This document shows positions 5,713 to 11,956 of a stretch of 12,275 bases of DNA, in pieces. Position 1 is the first letter of the stretch; each line of letters begins with the position of its first letter. A program made the position numbers and the translations under genes. Origin of the DNA: Streptomyces sp. NRRL S-646 (GTDB lineage: Bacteria; Actinomycetota; Actinomycetes; Streptomycetales; Streptomycetaceae); the NCBI RefSeq assembly GCF_000720765.1, contig NZ_JODC01000049.1, positions 1-12,275 on the forward strand, written 5' to 3'. A model generated the notes under the pieces. It was not told the origin of the DNA. It made no database searches and saw nothing but the letters and a program-made list of their open reading frames with translations.

Positions 5713-6438
5713 GACAGATCAGGGGTACCGGACCGGCTGTGCCTGCAGGGCAGCCTGTACGTCCTGCACCAGGACATCGTCTGGCAACTCCTGCCGCTGG
5801 AGCTGGGGTTCGAGCTCCGGACAGACGGGGTGGCGGCGCCTGGACCGCTGGCAGAAGGCCGGCGTCTTCGACCGGCTGCACCGCATCCTGCTCGCCGAGC
5901 TGCACGCGGCCGGCGAACTCGACTGGACCCGCGCGTGCGTGGACGGCTCCCATGTGTGCGCGAAAAAGGGGGTGGAGCAACCGGTCCGTCGCCGGTCGAC
6001 CGGCGGAAGACTGGCAGCAAACGCCATTTGATCTGCGAAGGGCGCGGCACCCCGCTCCACGTCATCACGACCGCCGCCCACGTCAACGACATCACCCAGA
6101 CCCTCCACCTGGTCGACGGCATCCCGCCCGTCGCCGGACGGCCCGGCCAACCACGACGACGGCCCGAGTCCGTCCTGGGCGACAAGGCGTACGACTCCCG
6201 GGCCGTGCACCGTGAACTGCGTCGCCGTCGGATCCTGCCGGTGATCTCCCGCAAAGGCGCCCCGAACATCAAGGGCCTGGGCAAACTCCGCTACGTCGTC
6301 GAGCAGACCTTCGCCCTGCTCCACCAGTTCAAACGCCTGGCCGTGCGCTGGGAACGCCGCCTCGAACTTCACGACGCCTTTGTCTCATTGGGCTGCAGCC
6401 TCATCTGCCGGCGACGACTCAAGAAGGCCGGATCGTGA
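5713..6438 (+). pseudogene. IS5-family (IS427-like) transposase, 5'-truncated, with a -1 frameshift site
   Basis: The match starts at RSGVPDRLCLQGSLYVLHQD, then IVWQLLPLELGF, without a start codon, so roughly 30-40 N-terminal residues are lost. A 1-nt insertion near 5813 (GAGCTCC where GGCTCC is expected) shifts the frame. The next segment is WRRLDRWQKAGVFDRLHRIL, continuing to ACVDGSHVCAKKG, which holds the first catalytic Asp. At 5965-5971 the frame must change again by -1 to give GGATGPSPVDRRKTGSKRHL. The remainder is intact to the stop at 6438, with the second Asp in LGDKAYDSRAV and the Glu in LRYVVEQTFALLHQF. The second shift is probably programmed and natural to this family. The truncation and the 1-nt insertion are the disabling lesions. 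Confidence 0.8.
5965..5971 (+). other. Candidate programmed -1 ribosomal frameshift heptamer
   Basis: In the reading frame of VDGSHVCAKKG the sequence is A_AAG_GGG, which fits the canonical X_XXY_YYZ slippery pattern. A -1 slip there joins AKKG to GGATGPSPVD, which restores the continuous IS5-family sequence without gain or loss of residues. IS427-group elements are known to express OrfAB this way. Confidence 0.6.
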
Positions 6439-6572
6439 TCACGTTACGAGCTCGTAGGATGACCGCAGTGTTCCCGGGTGATCCATAGTGTCTCCAAGCG
6501 ACCGGACGGCGGCGGTCTTTCGGGTGCGCCGGAGGGAAACGACAGACACACGACTGCCATGGCGGTGATTCT
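6439..6572. other. Flank between the IS5 remnant and the HIBADH-family gene
   Basis: This 134-nt stretch presumably contains the right end of the IS5 element. ACGAGCTCGT, a 10-bp palindrome at 6446-6455, lies just after the transposase stop. It should also contain the promoter of the following gene. No left-end partner of the IS is present for comparison and no clear promoter boxes are seen. Confidence 0.3.
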
Positions 6573-7463
6573 TTGCCCTCGCGCATAGCCCTCGTCGGTG
6601 CCGGCCGAATGGGGACACCTCTGTGTGGACGCTTCGTTTCGGCGGGCCACACGGTGACCGTTTCCGATCTGCGTCCCGAACCCGAAGAAGCGGTGCGCTC
6701 ATTGGGCGCGGACTGGGCGCCCTCCGTCACGAGGGCCGCAGCCGGGGCGGATGTACTGGTCACCGTGGTTCCTGGACCCGATGAGGCTGCGGCAGCTCTT
6801 CCGGATGCAGTGTTCGCCGCCCTGGCCCCTGGAGCGGTGTGGATCGACATGACGAGCAACGCCCCCGCAGCCGCGCGGGAGCTGCGGGAACGAGCCGGGG
6901 CCCACGGCGTCGATGTCCTCGAAGCACCCATGGGCGGCAGTCCGGACGACGCCGAACATGGGCGCCTGCAGTTGTTCGTGGGCAGTTCCGCTGAAGTCCT
7001 CGACCGGTGCAGGCCGCTGGTGGAAGCGGTGGCGACACCGGACCGGATCCGCCACATGGGCGGCCCGGGAACCGGCTACACGACGAAACTCCTCATCAAC
7101 CTCCTCTGGTTCGGGCAGGCCACGGCAACCGCCGAGGCCCTGCTGCTCGGACGCCGAGCGGGCATCGACCTCGCTGCCCTGCGCGACACGCTCGCCGACA
7201 GCGCGGCGAGCAGCGACTTCATCCGCCGGGACCTGCCGGCTCTGTTCGCCGGGGACTACCTTCGCTCCTACGGCCTCGACCGCATCCACGACCAGCTCAA
7301 GGTCATCACCGGTGAGGCCCAAGACCTCGGCACCCCACACGAGATGGCCGACACAGTGCTGCGCATCCACCGGCTGGCCCTGGAGCATTTCGGACCTGTG
7401 GATGGCGAACTTCTTGCCGTAACCCTGCTGGAGGAGGCCGCCGGTACCCTGCTGCGCCCCTGA
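6573..7463 (+). CDS. NAD(P)-dependent oxidoreductase, 3-hydroxyisobutyrate dehydrogenase family
   Basis: This 296-residue beta-hydroxyacid dehydrogenase superfamily member has the dinucleotide motif GAGRMG at residues 9-14. DMTSN (92-96) stands in the usual DxST position. EAPMGGSPDDAEHGRLQ (117-133) is the substrate-binding motif, usually DAPVSGG..A..G. The catalytic Lys172 sits in GTGYTTKLLINLLWF. The all-helical C-terminal domain follows, and the length is normal. Retention of lysine favours a dehydrogenase/reductase of hydroxyacid type over an imine reductase, where this lysine is replaced. The start is taken as TTG 6573 because no in-frame ATG or GTG lies near and the Rossmann strand begins three residues later. 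The ribosome site (GGCGGTG, 6561-6567) is weak. Substrate unknown. Base composition is like the flanking host genes, not the HNH cassette. Confidence 0.88.
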   Translation: MPSRIALVGAGRMGTPLCGRFVSAGHTVTVSDLRPEPEEAVRSLGADWAPSVTRAAAGADVLVTVVPGPDEAAAALPDAVFAALAPGAVWIDMTSNAPAAARELRERAGAHGVDVLEAPMGGSPDDAEHGRLQLFVGSSAEVLDRCRPLVEAVATPDRIRHMGGPGTGYTTKLLINLLWFGQATATAEALLLGRRAGIDLAALRDTLADSAASSDFIRRDLPALFAGDYLRSYGLDRIHDQLKVITGEAQDLGTPHEMADTVLRIHRLALEHFGPVDGELLAVTLLEEAAGTLLRP

Positions 7464-7464
7464 C

Positions 7465-7488
7465 GGGTCCGGTACCGCCTGTGGACCC
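7465..7488 (+). terminator. Possible stem-loop after the HIBADH-family gene
   Basis: GGGTCC (7465-7470) and GGACCC (7483-7488) are perfect inverted arms around a 12-nt loop that starts with GGTACC, one base after the stop codon. There is no U-tract. A 6-bp GC stem can arise by chance in this DNA. Confidence 0.3.
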
Positions 7489-7572
7489 ACGCGCACGAGG
7501 TCAACAAGGCGCTGCTCGACTTCCTCGCCAGACAGGAGCGACCGCGGGGACCCGAGAGTGTGGGACGTTCGG
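7470..7572 (+). pseudogene. Possible alpha/beta-hydrolase C-terminal remnant
   Basis: The frame immediately after the HIBADH-family stop reads RYRLWTHAHEVNKALLDFLA. This resembles the last helix of alpha/beta hydrolases, where the catalytic-His region is followed by a VNxALLxFL pattern. No start codon or upstream catalytic domain is present. The frame runs on to a TGA at 7593-7595, overlapping the 3' end of the CGNR gene on the other strand. It may be the scar of a deleted hydrolase gene. The match is short, so chance resemblance is possible. Confidence 0.38.
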
Positions 7573-7573
7573 G

Positions 7574-8131
7574 TCATCTGGCCTTGTTGCGCTGATAGTG
7601 GCGGGCGACGCGCACCCGGTTGCCGCAGCGGGTGGCGGAGCACCAGCGGCGGCGCGGATGGGCGGCCAGGAAGAGCATCACGCAGTCGTCCGCCTCGCAT
7701 TCCCGGATCCTGGTGACGGCCGGATCTACCAGCAGTTCGGCGGCGGTCTCCGCGAGGAAGGCGGCCAGCCGCAGGCCCGGTGACCCGTGGCGGCTGCGGG
7801 TGGAGGCCACCGCCGACCCGTTCCATACCAGCTCGTTGATCGCCGGCGCGGCGCGCTGCGCCTGGTTGAGCGCGTCCAGGTCGGCGGCCAGGGGCTCGTC
7901 GCCTCGGCGGACGTGGTCGAGGGCGCGGGCGGTGTGCTCCCGTACGGCGCGCACGGAGGCCAGGTCCGCGGCGGTGACTGCATGTGGCACCTGGTCCGGC
8001 AGGCGGTCGGCCTGAAGGGCCCACCAGGCCCGTAGGTCGTCGGGGGTCGCGAGCAGGTCGCCTGCGGTCGGACGGGTGTTGACCAGGTCCAGCGCCAGCG
8101 GTTCTCCGGTCAGCGGCACAAGATCACTCAT
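7574..8131 (-). CDS. CGNR zinc-finger (ABATE-domain) transcriptional regulator
   Basis: This 185-residue protein begins MSDLVPLTGEPLALDLVNTR, the conserved opening of the ABATE domain, a putative stress-induced regulatory domain. It ends with a CGNR zinc finger: Cys145 and Cys150 (CEADDC), then Cys164 and Cys169 in WCSATRCGNRVRVARHYQR. I choose ATG 8131 because the conserved domain starts there. A GTG at 8161 would add ten residues and would lie within the probable operator. No clear Shine-Dalgarno precedes 8131. The gene is divergent from the alpha/beta hydrolase operon, and the intergenic palindrome suggests it controls that operon and itself. The metal ligands are visible. Regulatory function is inferred from the family and context. 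Confidence 0.88.
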   Translation of the reverse strand: MSDLVPLTGEPLALDLVNTRPTAGDLLATPDDLRAWWALQADRLPDQVPHAVTAADLASVRAVREHTARALDHVRRGDEPLAADLDALNQAQRAAPAINELVWNGSAVASTRSRHGSPGLRLAAFLAETAAELLVDPAVTRIRECEADDCVMLFLAAHPRRRWCSATRCGNRVRVARHYQRNKAR

Positions 8132-8134
8132 GCA

Positions 8135-8167
8135 GCTAATGGTACATCGATCGATTGACACGTTAGC
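8135..8167. promoter_or_regulatory. Imperfect palindrome, candidate CGNR-regulator operator
   Basis: GCTAA (8135-8139) and TTAGC (8163-8167) flank GT...AC and a central perfect palindrome ATCGATCGAT (8146-8155). The outer arms are offset by one base from the centre. The dyad overlaps the TTGACA box of the hydrolase promoter and lies between it and the regulator's start, the expected position for a repressor site acting on both genes. Confidence 0.45.
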
Positions 8168-8184
8168 CAGCTCGGCGTTATACC
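8155..8184 (+). promoter_or_regulatory. Promoter of the hydrolase/PNPOx operon
   Basis: A consensus -35 box TTGACA (8155-8160) is followed after 18 nt by TATACC (8179-8184). The predicted start of transcription is about 25 nt before the ATG at 8216, with AGAAGGGA (8203-8210) as ribosome site. The same TATA-like block read on the other strand gives TATAAC (8182-8177), which could serve the divergent regulator gene, though I see no good -35 for it. Confidence 0.6.
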
Positions 8185-8215
8185 TAATGCATATATAAGC
8201 CTAGAAGGGATTAGC

Positions 8216-9088
8216 ATGTTCGCCGCAGTTGCCCGCACCGTCCACCGCCACATCGATGTCGACAGCGTCCGCGTCTTCTACCGGGAGTCCATCCCGGACC
8301 GGGCCGACGCGCCGGTACTGCTGCTCCTGCACGGCTTCCCGTCCGGCTCCCACCAGTTCCGCGGCCTCATCGACGCGCTCGGCTCGCGCTACCGGCTGAT
8401 CGCCCCGGACTACCCAGGCTTCGGCCACACCCAGGCCCCGGACGACTTCACCTACTCCTTCGACCGGCTCACCGACATCACCGAAGGCTTCGTCCGGCGA
8501 CTCGGCCTCGACCGGTTCGTGATGTACGTGTTCGACTTCGGCGCGCCCATCGGCTTCCGTATCGCCGAACGCCACCCGGAATGGATCGCGGGGCTGGTCG
8601 TGCAGAACGGCAACGCCTACGAGGAAGGGCTTTCCGACGCGGCCCGCGACCTGATCGGCCTGACCCCCGACACCCCCGGCGCCCAGGACGCCATCCAGGG
8701 CATGCTCACCCTCGACGGCACCCGCAGCCAGTACGAGACCGGCGTCCCCGACCCCGACCTCGTCGCCCCGGACGGCTACACCCTCGACCAGCACTTCCTT
8801 GACCTGCCCGGCCGCAAGGAGGCCCAGCAGGCACTGATCTTCGACTACCACACCAACGTCGAGCACTACGACCACTGGCACGCATGGCTGCGCCGGCACA
8901 CCCTGCCCACCCTCATCACCTGGGGAAGCAACGACCCCTTCTTCCCCGAGCCCGGGGCCCGCGCCTACCTCCGCGACGTGCCCGGCGCCGAACTCCACCT
9001 CTTCGACACCGGCCACTTCGCCCTGGAAACTCATCTGCCGCAGATCGCCCCGCTGATCAACGACTTTCTCGACCGCGCCTGGAAGTGA
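8216..9088 (+). CDS. Alpha/beta hydrolase with Asp nucleophile (epoxide hydrolase/haloalkane dehalogenase-like)
   Basis: This is a 290-residue alpha/beta-fold hydrolase. The oxyanion-hole motif HGFP is at residues 39-42. The nucleophile elbow is VFDFGAP (105-111) with Asp107 where serine hydrolases have Ser. The acid is Asp240 in WGSNDPFFP, and the catalytic histidine is His267 in TGHFALETH. An aspartate nucleophile places it with epoxide hydrolases and haloalkane dehalogenases. The cap domain (about 135-215) differs from well-known members, so the substrate is open. The start follows AGAAGGGA at good spacing. It is the first gene of an apparent operon with the PNPOx-like gene 24 nt downstream, divergent from the CGNR regulator. 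No signal peptide is seen, so it should be cytosolic. Confidence 0.9.
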   Translation: MFAAVARTVHRHIDVDSVRVFYRESIPDRADAPVLLLLHGFPSGSHQFRGLIDALGSRYRLIAPDYPGFGHTQAPDDFTYSFDRLTDITEGFVRRLGLDRFVMYVFDFGAPIGFRIAERHPEWIAGLVVQNGNAYEEGLSDAARDLIGLTPDTPGAQDAIQGMLTLDGTRSQYETGVPDPDLVAPDGYTLDQHFLDLPGRKEAQQALIFDYHTNVEHYDHWHAWLRRHTLPTLITWGSNDPFFPEPGARAYLRDVPGAELHLFDTGHFALETHLPQIAPLINDFLDRAWK

Positions 9089-9112
9089 TCAGGCCCGCGC
9101 AAAGGAGGATGG

Positions 9113-10081
9113 ATGGATATCAGGAACGTCGAGCATGAGGGCGAGCAGGCGATCCAGCGGCAGGCCCGCGAGGGCGGGCCCGGATGGGGCTCTGCGATGT
9201 TCGGCCCGGAGATCCCCCAAGCGTTCGTCCCCTTCATCCGGGACCAGCGCATGCTCGTCATCGCGGGGGCCGACGACGAGGGTGCGATCTGGTCGACCAT
9301 CGTCGACGGGCCGACCGGTTTCGCCGAAGCGGTGGACGAACGGACCGTCGTCATCGACGCGTTGCCCGCGCCCGGTGATCCGCTCCGCGACGCCTTCCGC
9401 ACCGAACGCGACATCGGCGTGCTCGCCCTCCAGCCGCAGACACAACGTCGGATCCGGCTGAACGGAGTCGGCAGGCGCGACGGGAACCGCCTCGTCATGC
9501 GGACCGAGCAGGTGCTGGGCAACTGCCCGAAGTACCTGCAGACACGCACCGTCAAAGAGACCGTACCCGGCGGCGCCGGACCGGCTGTGACCGGCAAAGA
9601 GCTCAGTGAAGACCAGCAGCGGTGGATCGAGGGCACCGACACATTCTTCATCGCCAGCCTCTCACCCGAACACGGCGCCGACTCCTCGCACCGTGGCGGC
9701 ATGCCGGGATTCGCCACGGTCGCCGACCCGCGCACAATCGTCTGGCCGGACTACACCGGTAACCAGTTCTATATGACGCTCGGCAACATGCACCTCAACC
9801 CGGCGACCGGTCTGCTCTTCCTGGACTGGGACAACGGTCACACGTTGCAGCTGACCGGACAGAGCCGGATCCACTGGGACCCCGCCCGCGCTCAGAAGCA
9901 CCCCGGAGCCCTGCGAGTGGTCGAGTTCGACATCGCCAAGGTGGTGCAGATCGACCACGCCAGCTCCCTGAGGTGGGAGTTTCACGCCTACTCGCGAGTC
10001 AATCCGCCTGCGCGCGCCGACGACCGGCCACCGAACCAACCGTGGTCCGCCCGCCGCGCGGGCCGTGACATCGCTCCTTGA
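9113..10081 (+). CDS. Pyridoxamine 5'-phosphate oxidase-like flavoprotein (double split barrel)
   Basis: This 322-residue protein is of the PNPOx-like FMN-binding split-barrel superfamily and appears to contain two barrel halves. The first spans about 36-140 (PQAFVPFIRDQRMLVIAGAD to GRRDGNRLVMRTEQVLGNCP). The second spans about 170-285 (TFFIASLSPEHGADSSHRGG, MPGFATVADPRTIVWPDYTG, NPATGLLFLDWDNG). The second half has the usual PNPOx order: a substrate-access strand, then the barrel strand beginning GLLFLD. The tail after about 292 is rich in Arg and Pro and probably disordered. AAAGGAGG (9101-9108) ends 4 nt before ATG 9113. A nearer ATG at 9109 is out of frame and stops at once. It lies 24 nt after the hydrolase gene, so the two are likely co-transcribed. 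Role unknown; an F420- or FMN-dependent reductase or oxidase is possible. Confidence 0.86.
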   Translation: MDIRNVEHEGEQAIQRQAREGGPGWGSAMFGPEIPQAFVPFIRDQRMLVIAGADDEGAIWSTIVDGPTGFAEAVDERTVVIDALPAPGDPLRDAFRTERDIGVLALQPQTQRRIRLNGVGRRDGNRLVMRTEQVLGNCPKYLQTRTVKETVPGGAGPAVTGKELSEDQQRWIEGTDTFFIASLSPEHGADSSHRGGMPGFATVADPRTIVWPDYTGNQFYMTLGNMHLNPATGLLFLDWDNGHTLQLTGQSRIHWDPARAQKHPGALRVVEFDIAKVVQIDHASSLRWEFHAYSRVNPPARADDRPPNQPWSARRAGRDIAP

Positions 10082-10613
10082 CTTGCTCCCCCGCCTAATA
10101 AGCAGTGATCCGTACGTGACGCACAGCGTCCCTGTCGTTCGTCTGATCCATTCAGCCGACGATAGGAGGGCTGTCGGACAGGCACAGGGTGCGAGAAGCG
10201 GTGCAATCGCTTCGGCTTCGCTCTCTGCTGGCCGCGCCGCGACGTGCCTACGAAGGGGGTAATGGATGTCGCGCTCAGATAAGGCAGGCGGGCGCGCGGA
10301 TAGAGCGTGACGTTGGTAGAGGCGTGTGCATGGGCCAGAGACCTATGCAGTGTCACGTTGAATGCGCCGCGCACTGCGTGTGCTCCCAAAAGCAATCTCG
10401 CTGTCGCATTGGGCCCGGTTCGGGATGGGCAAGACCCGGGATAGGAGATGTTGCTCGTTCAAGCAACCTTTCCTAGATCTAACTCCTGAGCGGACACCGA
10501 TACAGCCCTACAGATGCCAGTGCACCGCTCCGCACCGACCCCAGCGATTCCAGATGCCGAGGGGCATGGGCAAAGAACGACAGCTGCGAACACCTAAGCG
10601 GGAGGTCATGGGC
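10082..10613. other. Gene-free 5' region of the terpene synthase
   Basis: These ~530 bases lack any open frame with protein-like content; the frames on both strands look composition-driven. The stretch holds several short dyads: CCGAC/GTCGG (10156-10177), CTGTCGGACAG (10171-10181), GAAGCG/CGCTTC (10195-10213, 7-nt loop) and GTTGCT/AGCAAC (10450-10467). The unusually long leader may carry promoter and regulatory elements of the terpene synthase gene, or be decayed sequence. Confidence 0.4.
10450..10479 (+). promoter_or_regulatory. Weak promoter-like pair with overlapping dyad upstream of the terpene synthase
   Basis: TTGCTC (10451-10456) and TAGATC (10474-10479) are 17 nt apart, the right spacing for a HrdB-type promoter, though both boxes match poorly. 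GTTGCT (10450-10455) and AGCAAC (10462-10467) form a perfect 6-bp dyad over the -35 position, which could be an operator or a hairpin. Confidence 0.25.
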
Positions 10614-11621
10614 GTGTTGGAACTGCCAACGTTCTTCATGCCGTTCCGGGACGAGGGGGTGAACCCAGCCGCCGATGAGGCAGAGGCGGCAATGTGGGCA
10701 TGGCTGGAGTCGAGCGCGTTGGTGCCCACACCGGCAGCTCGGCGCCGGGTTGAGAGGACCCGCCCAGCTTTGATGTATGCGCGGTGGTGCCCGCAGGCGG
10801 CACCGGAGGTACTGGCCCTGCTCACCCAGTACCTGGCGTGGGCCTTCATCGTCGACGACCAATTCGACATTCAGGCCCCCGACCCACGGCGCTGCCTGGA
10901 CACCATCTCCGCGTTGGATGCCGTGTTCGACCACACTGGCCGCTTGGCCGATCAACCTCCTGGCCGGCTTGCCACAGCCTTCGCCGACCTCTGGCAGAGG
11001 CTGTCGCCCGGTCGTTCCACTGGGTGGCGCCAGGCATTCCGTTCCGAGGTCCGGGCCTGGTGGTGGACCTATTACCGCGAGGCCGTCGGAACAATCAGCG
11101 GGCATCTTCCGCCACTGGAGGAGTATCGGGTACATCGCCGAGACGGGGTGGCGCTATACATGTTCATGGACATCAGCGAGATCGCCTCCGGATGCGATCT
11201 AGCACCCGGCGTTCGGCACCTGCCCGCTCTGCGCAATCTGCGCGATGCCGCCGAGGAACACATGGGGCTCTACAACGACATTCATTCCCTTCCCAGTGAC
11301 GAAGCCGCCAGCTACCCCTACAACGTGGTGCTGCTTCTCGAACGCCACCACCAGTTCACCCGTCCGCAGGCTCTACAGACGGTAAACGACATGCTCACCA
11401 CCTGCATCCACCGCATGCTCGCAGCCGAACAACAACTACCGGCCGAACTCGCCGCATCCCAGGTCACCGGGCAAGCCCACAGTGATGCACTGCGCACCGC
11501 CACCGACTACACCCGTTACGTCCGGGCCAACTTCGACTATCACTACCAAGCTCCCCGTTACACAAGTCCGCCCGAGCAAGCCCTTGAAAACACAGGCGAG
11601 ATTCTCCTCCCCCACCAGTGA
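10614..11621 (+). CDS. Class I terpene synthase (bacterial terpene cyclase)
   Basis: This 335-residue cytosolic class I terpene cyclase should ionise a prenyl diphosphate with Mg2+. The aspartate-rich motif DDQFD is at residues 81-85. The second metal motif is NDIHSLPSD at 221-229, a variant of NDxxSxxxE with Asp at the ninth position and Glu next to it. An arginine pair at 175-176 sits 46 residues before Asn221, where the diphosphate-sensor Arg is found. An RY pair is at 315-316. GTG 10614 is chosen because GGGAGG (10600-10605) is 8 nt upstream and the conserved LELPTFFMPF follows at once. ATG 10608 has only a 2-nt spacing. The longer frame from 10362 is not homologous protein. No prenyltransferase, P450 or methyltransferase neighbours it, so the product is likely an unmodified, possibly volatile, terpene. 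Chain length and product cannot be predicted. Confidence 0.92.
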   Translation: MLELPTFFMPFRDEGVNPAADEAEAAMWAWLESSALVPTPAARRRVERTRPALMYARWCPQAAPEVLALLTQYLAWAFIVDDQFDIQAPDPRRCLDTISALDAVFDHTGRLADQPPGRLATAFADLWQRLSPGRSTGWRQAFRSEVRAWWWTYYREAVGTISGHLPPLEEYRVHRRDGVALYMFMDISEIASGCDLAPGVRHLPALRNLRDAAEEHMGLYNDIHSLPSDEAASYPYNVVLLLERHHQFTRPQALQTVNDMLTTCIHRMLAAEQQLPAELAASQVTGQAHSDALRTATDYTRYVRANFDYHYQAPRYTSPPEQALENTGEILLPHQ

Positions 11622-11754
11622 CCGTAGGCAATAAGCGAACGGGTACGAGGCTGGCAGGACCTATCCGAGCGCCGTCGATCTCGGCCTTCGGTCCGCAGGC
11701 GGTGATGTGGCGCATGTCCTCTTCGTTGTGATCCATTCCGAAGACGCTAAAGCC

Positions 11755-11766
11755 GCTGTCGACAGC
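11755..11766. repeat. 12-bp perfect palindrome
   Basis: GCTGTCGACAGC in the convergent intergenic region. It is too short and loop-less to be a good terminator. No function is assigned. Confidence 0.25.
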
Positions 11767-11800
11767 ACTGGGCGAGCAGCAGCAACGGCCGTGCTCGTAC

Positions 11801-11950
11801 TCAGAGTCGTACCGGCAGGTACCAAGCAGGTCCGTCGGGTACCCCCAGCCAGACGCGGTGGGTGCCGTCGGCCTCCACGGTCATGCCGAAGTCGGATTGT
11901 GGGGGTGCGTGAGACTGGGCACATAGCTGGACCCACGGTGAACGCACCAC
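11801..11950 (-). CDS. Possible 49-residue ORF or gene remnant ending GVPDGPAWYLPVRL
   Basis: On the minus strand, just beyond the cyclophilin stop, two tandem GTG codons (from 11950) open a 49-codon frame. It ends DFGMTVEADGTHRVWLGVPD, then GPAWYLPVRL and a TGA. The last 30 residues have a convincing amino-acid mix (alternating aromatic/hydrophobic, beta-strand-like), while the first 15 do not. That pattern suggests either the tail of a decayed gene or a small protein starting at the internal ATG of GMTVEADG. No Shine-Dalgarno is seen. I do not recognise the family. Confidence 0.25.
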   Translation of the reverse strand: MVRSPWVQLCAQSHAPPQSDFGMTVEADGTHRVWLGVPDGPAWYLPVRL

Positions 11951-11956
11951 AGTTCA

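Larger units (their letters stand above)
11622..11956. other. Gap between terpene synthase and cyclophilin gene
   Basis: About 335 bases between two convergent genes. No clear bidirectional terminator is seen. It contains a perfect 12-bp palindrome GCTGTCGACAGC (11755-11766). Minus-strand segments have protein-like stretches in different frames, one of which is listed separately. The rest looks like decayed or non-coding DNA. Confidence 0.4.

Noticed and set aside
5349..6215. 288-residue plus-strand open frame
   Set aside because: Runs through an integrase remnant and the IS5 transposase in the wrong frame; low-complexity Arg/Pro/Ala content and no domain.
6573..7463. Imine reductase identity for the HIBADH-family protein
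   Set aside because: The catalytic lysine (Lys172 in GTGYTTKLLINLL) is present, whereas imine reductases replace it.
6699..8024. 441-residue minus-strand open frame
   Set aside because: It is antisense to the HIBADH-family gene and overlaps the CGNR gene in another frame. Composition is Arg/Pro/Gly-rich with no recognisable domain; this is a high-GC shadow.
8201..9034. 277-residue minus-strand open frame
   Set aside because: Antisense to the clearly recognisable alpha/beta hydrolase; Val/Glu/Gly-rich shadow of biased codons.
9988..10395. 135-residue minus-strand open frame before the terpene synthase
   Set aside because: Unconvincing composition, no start context and no recognisable motif; it overlaps the end of the PNPOx-like gene.
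10362..10613. N-terminal extension of the terpene synthase by up to 84 residues
   Set aside because: Composition is unlike terpene synthases, which start near the LELP...FFMPF segment, and there is a Shine-Dalgarno directly before GTG 10614.
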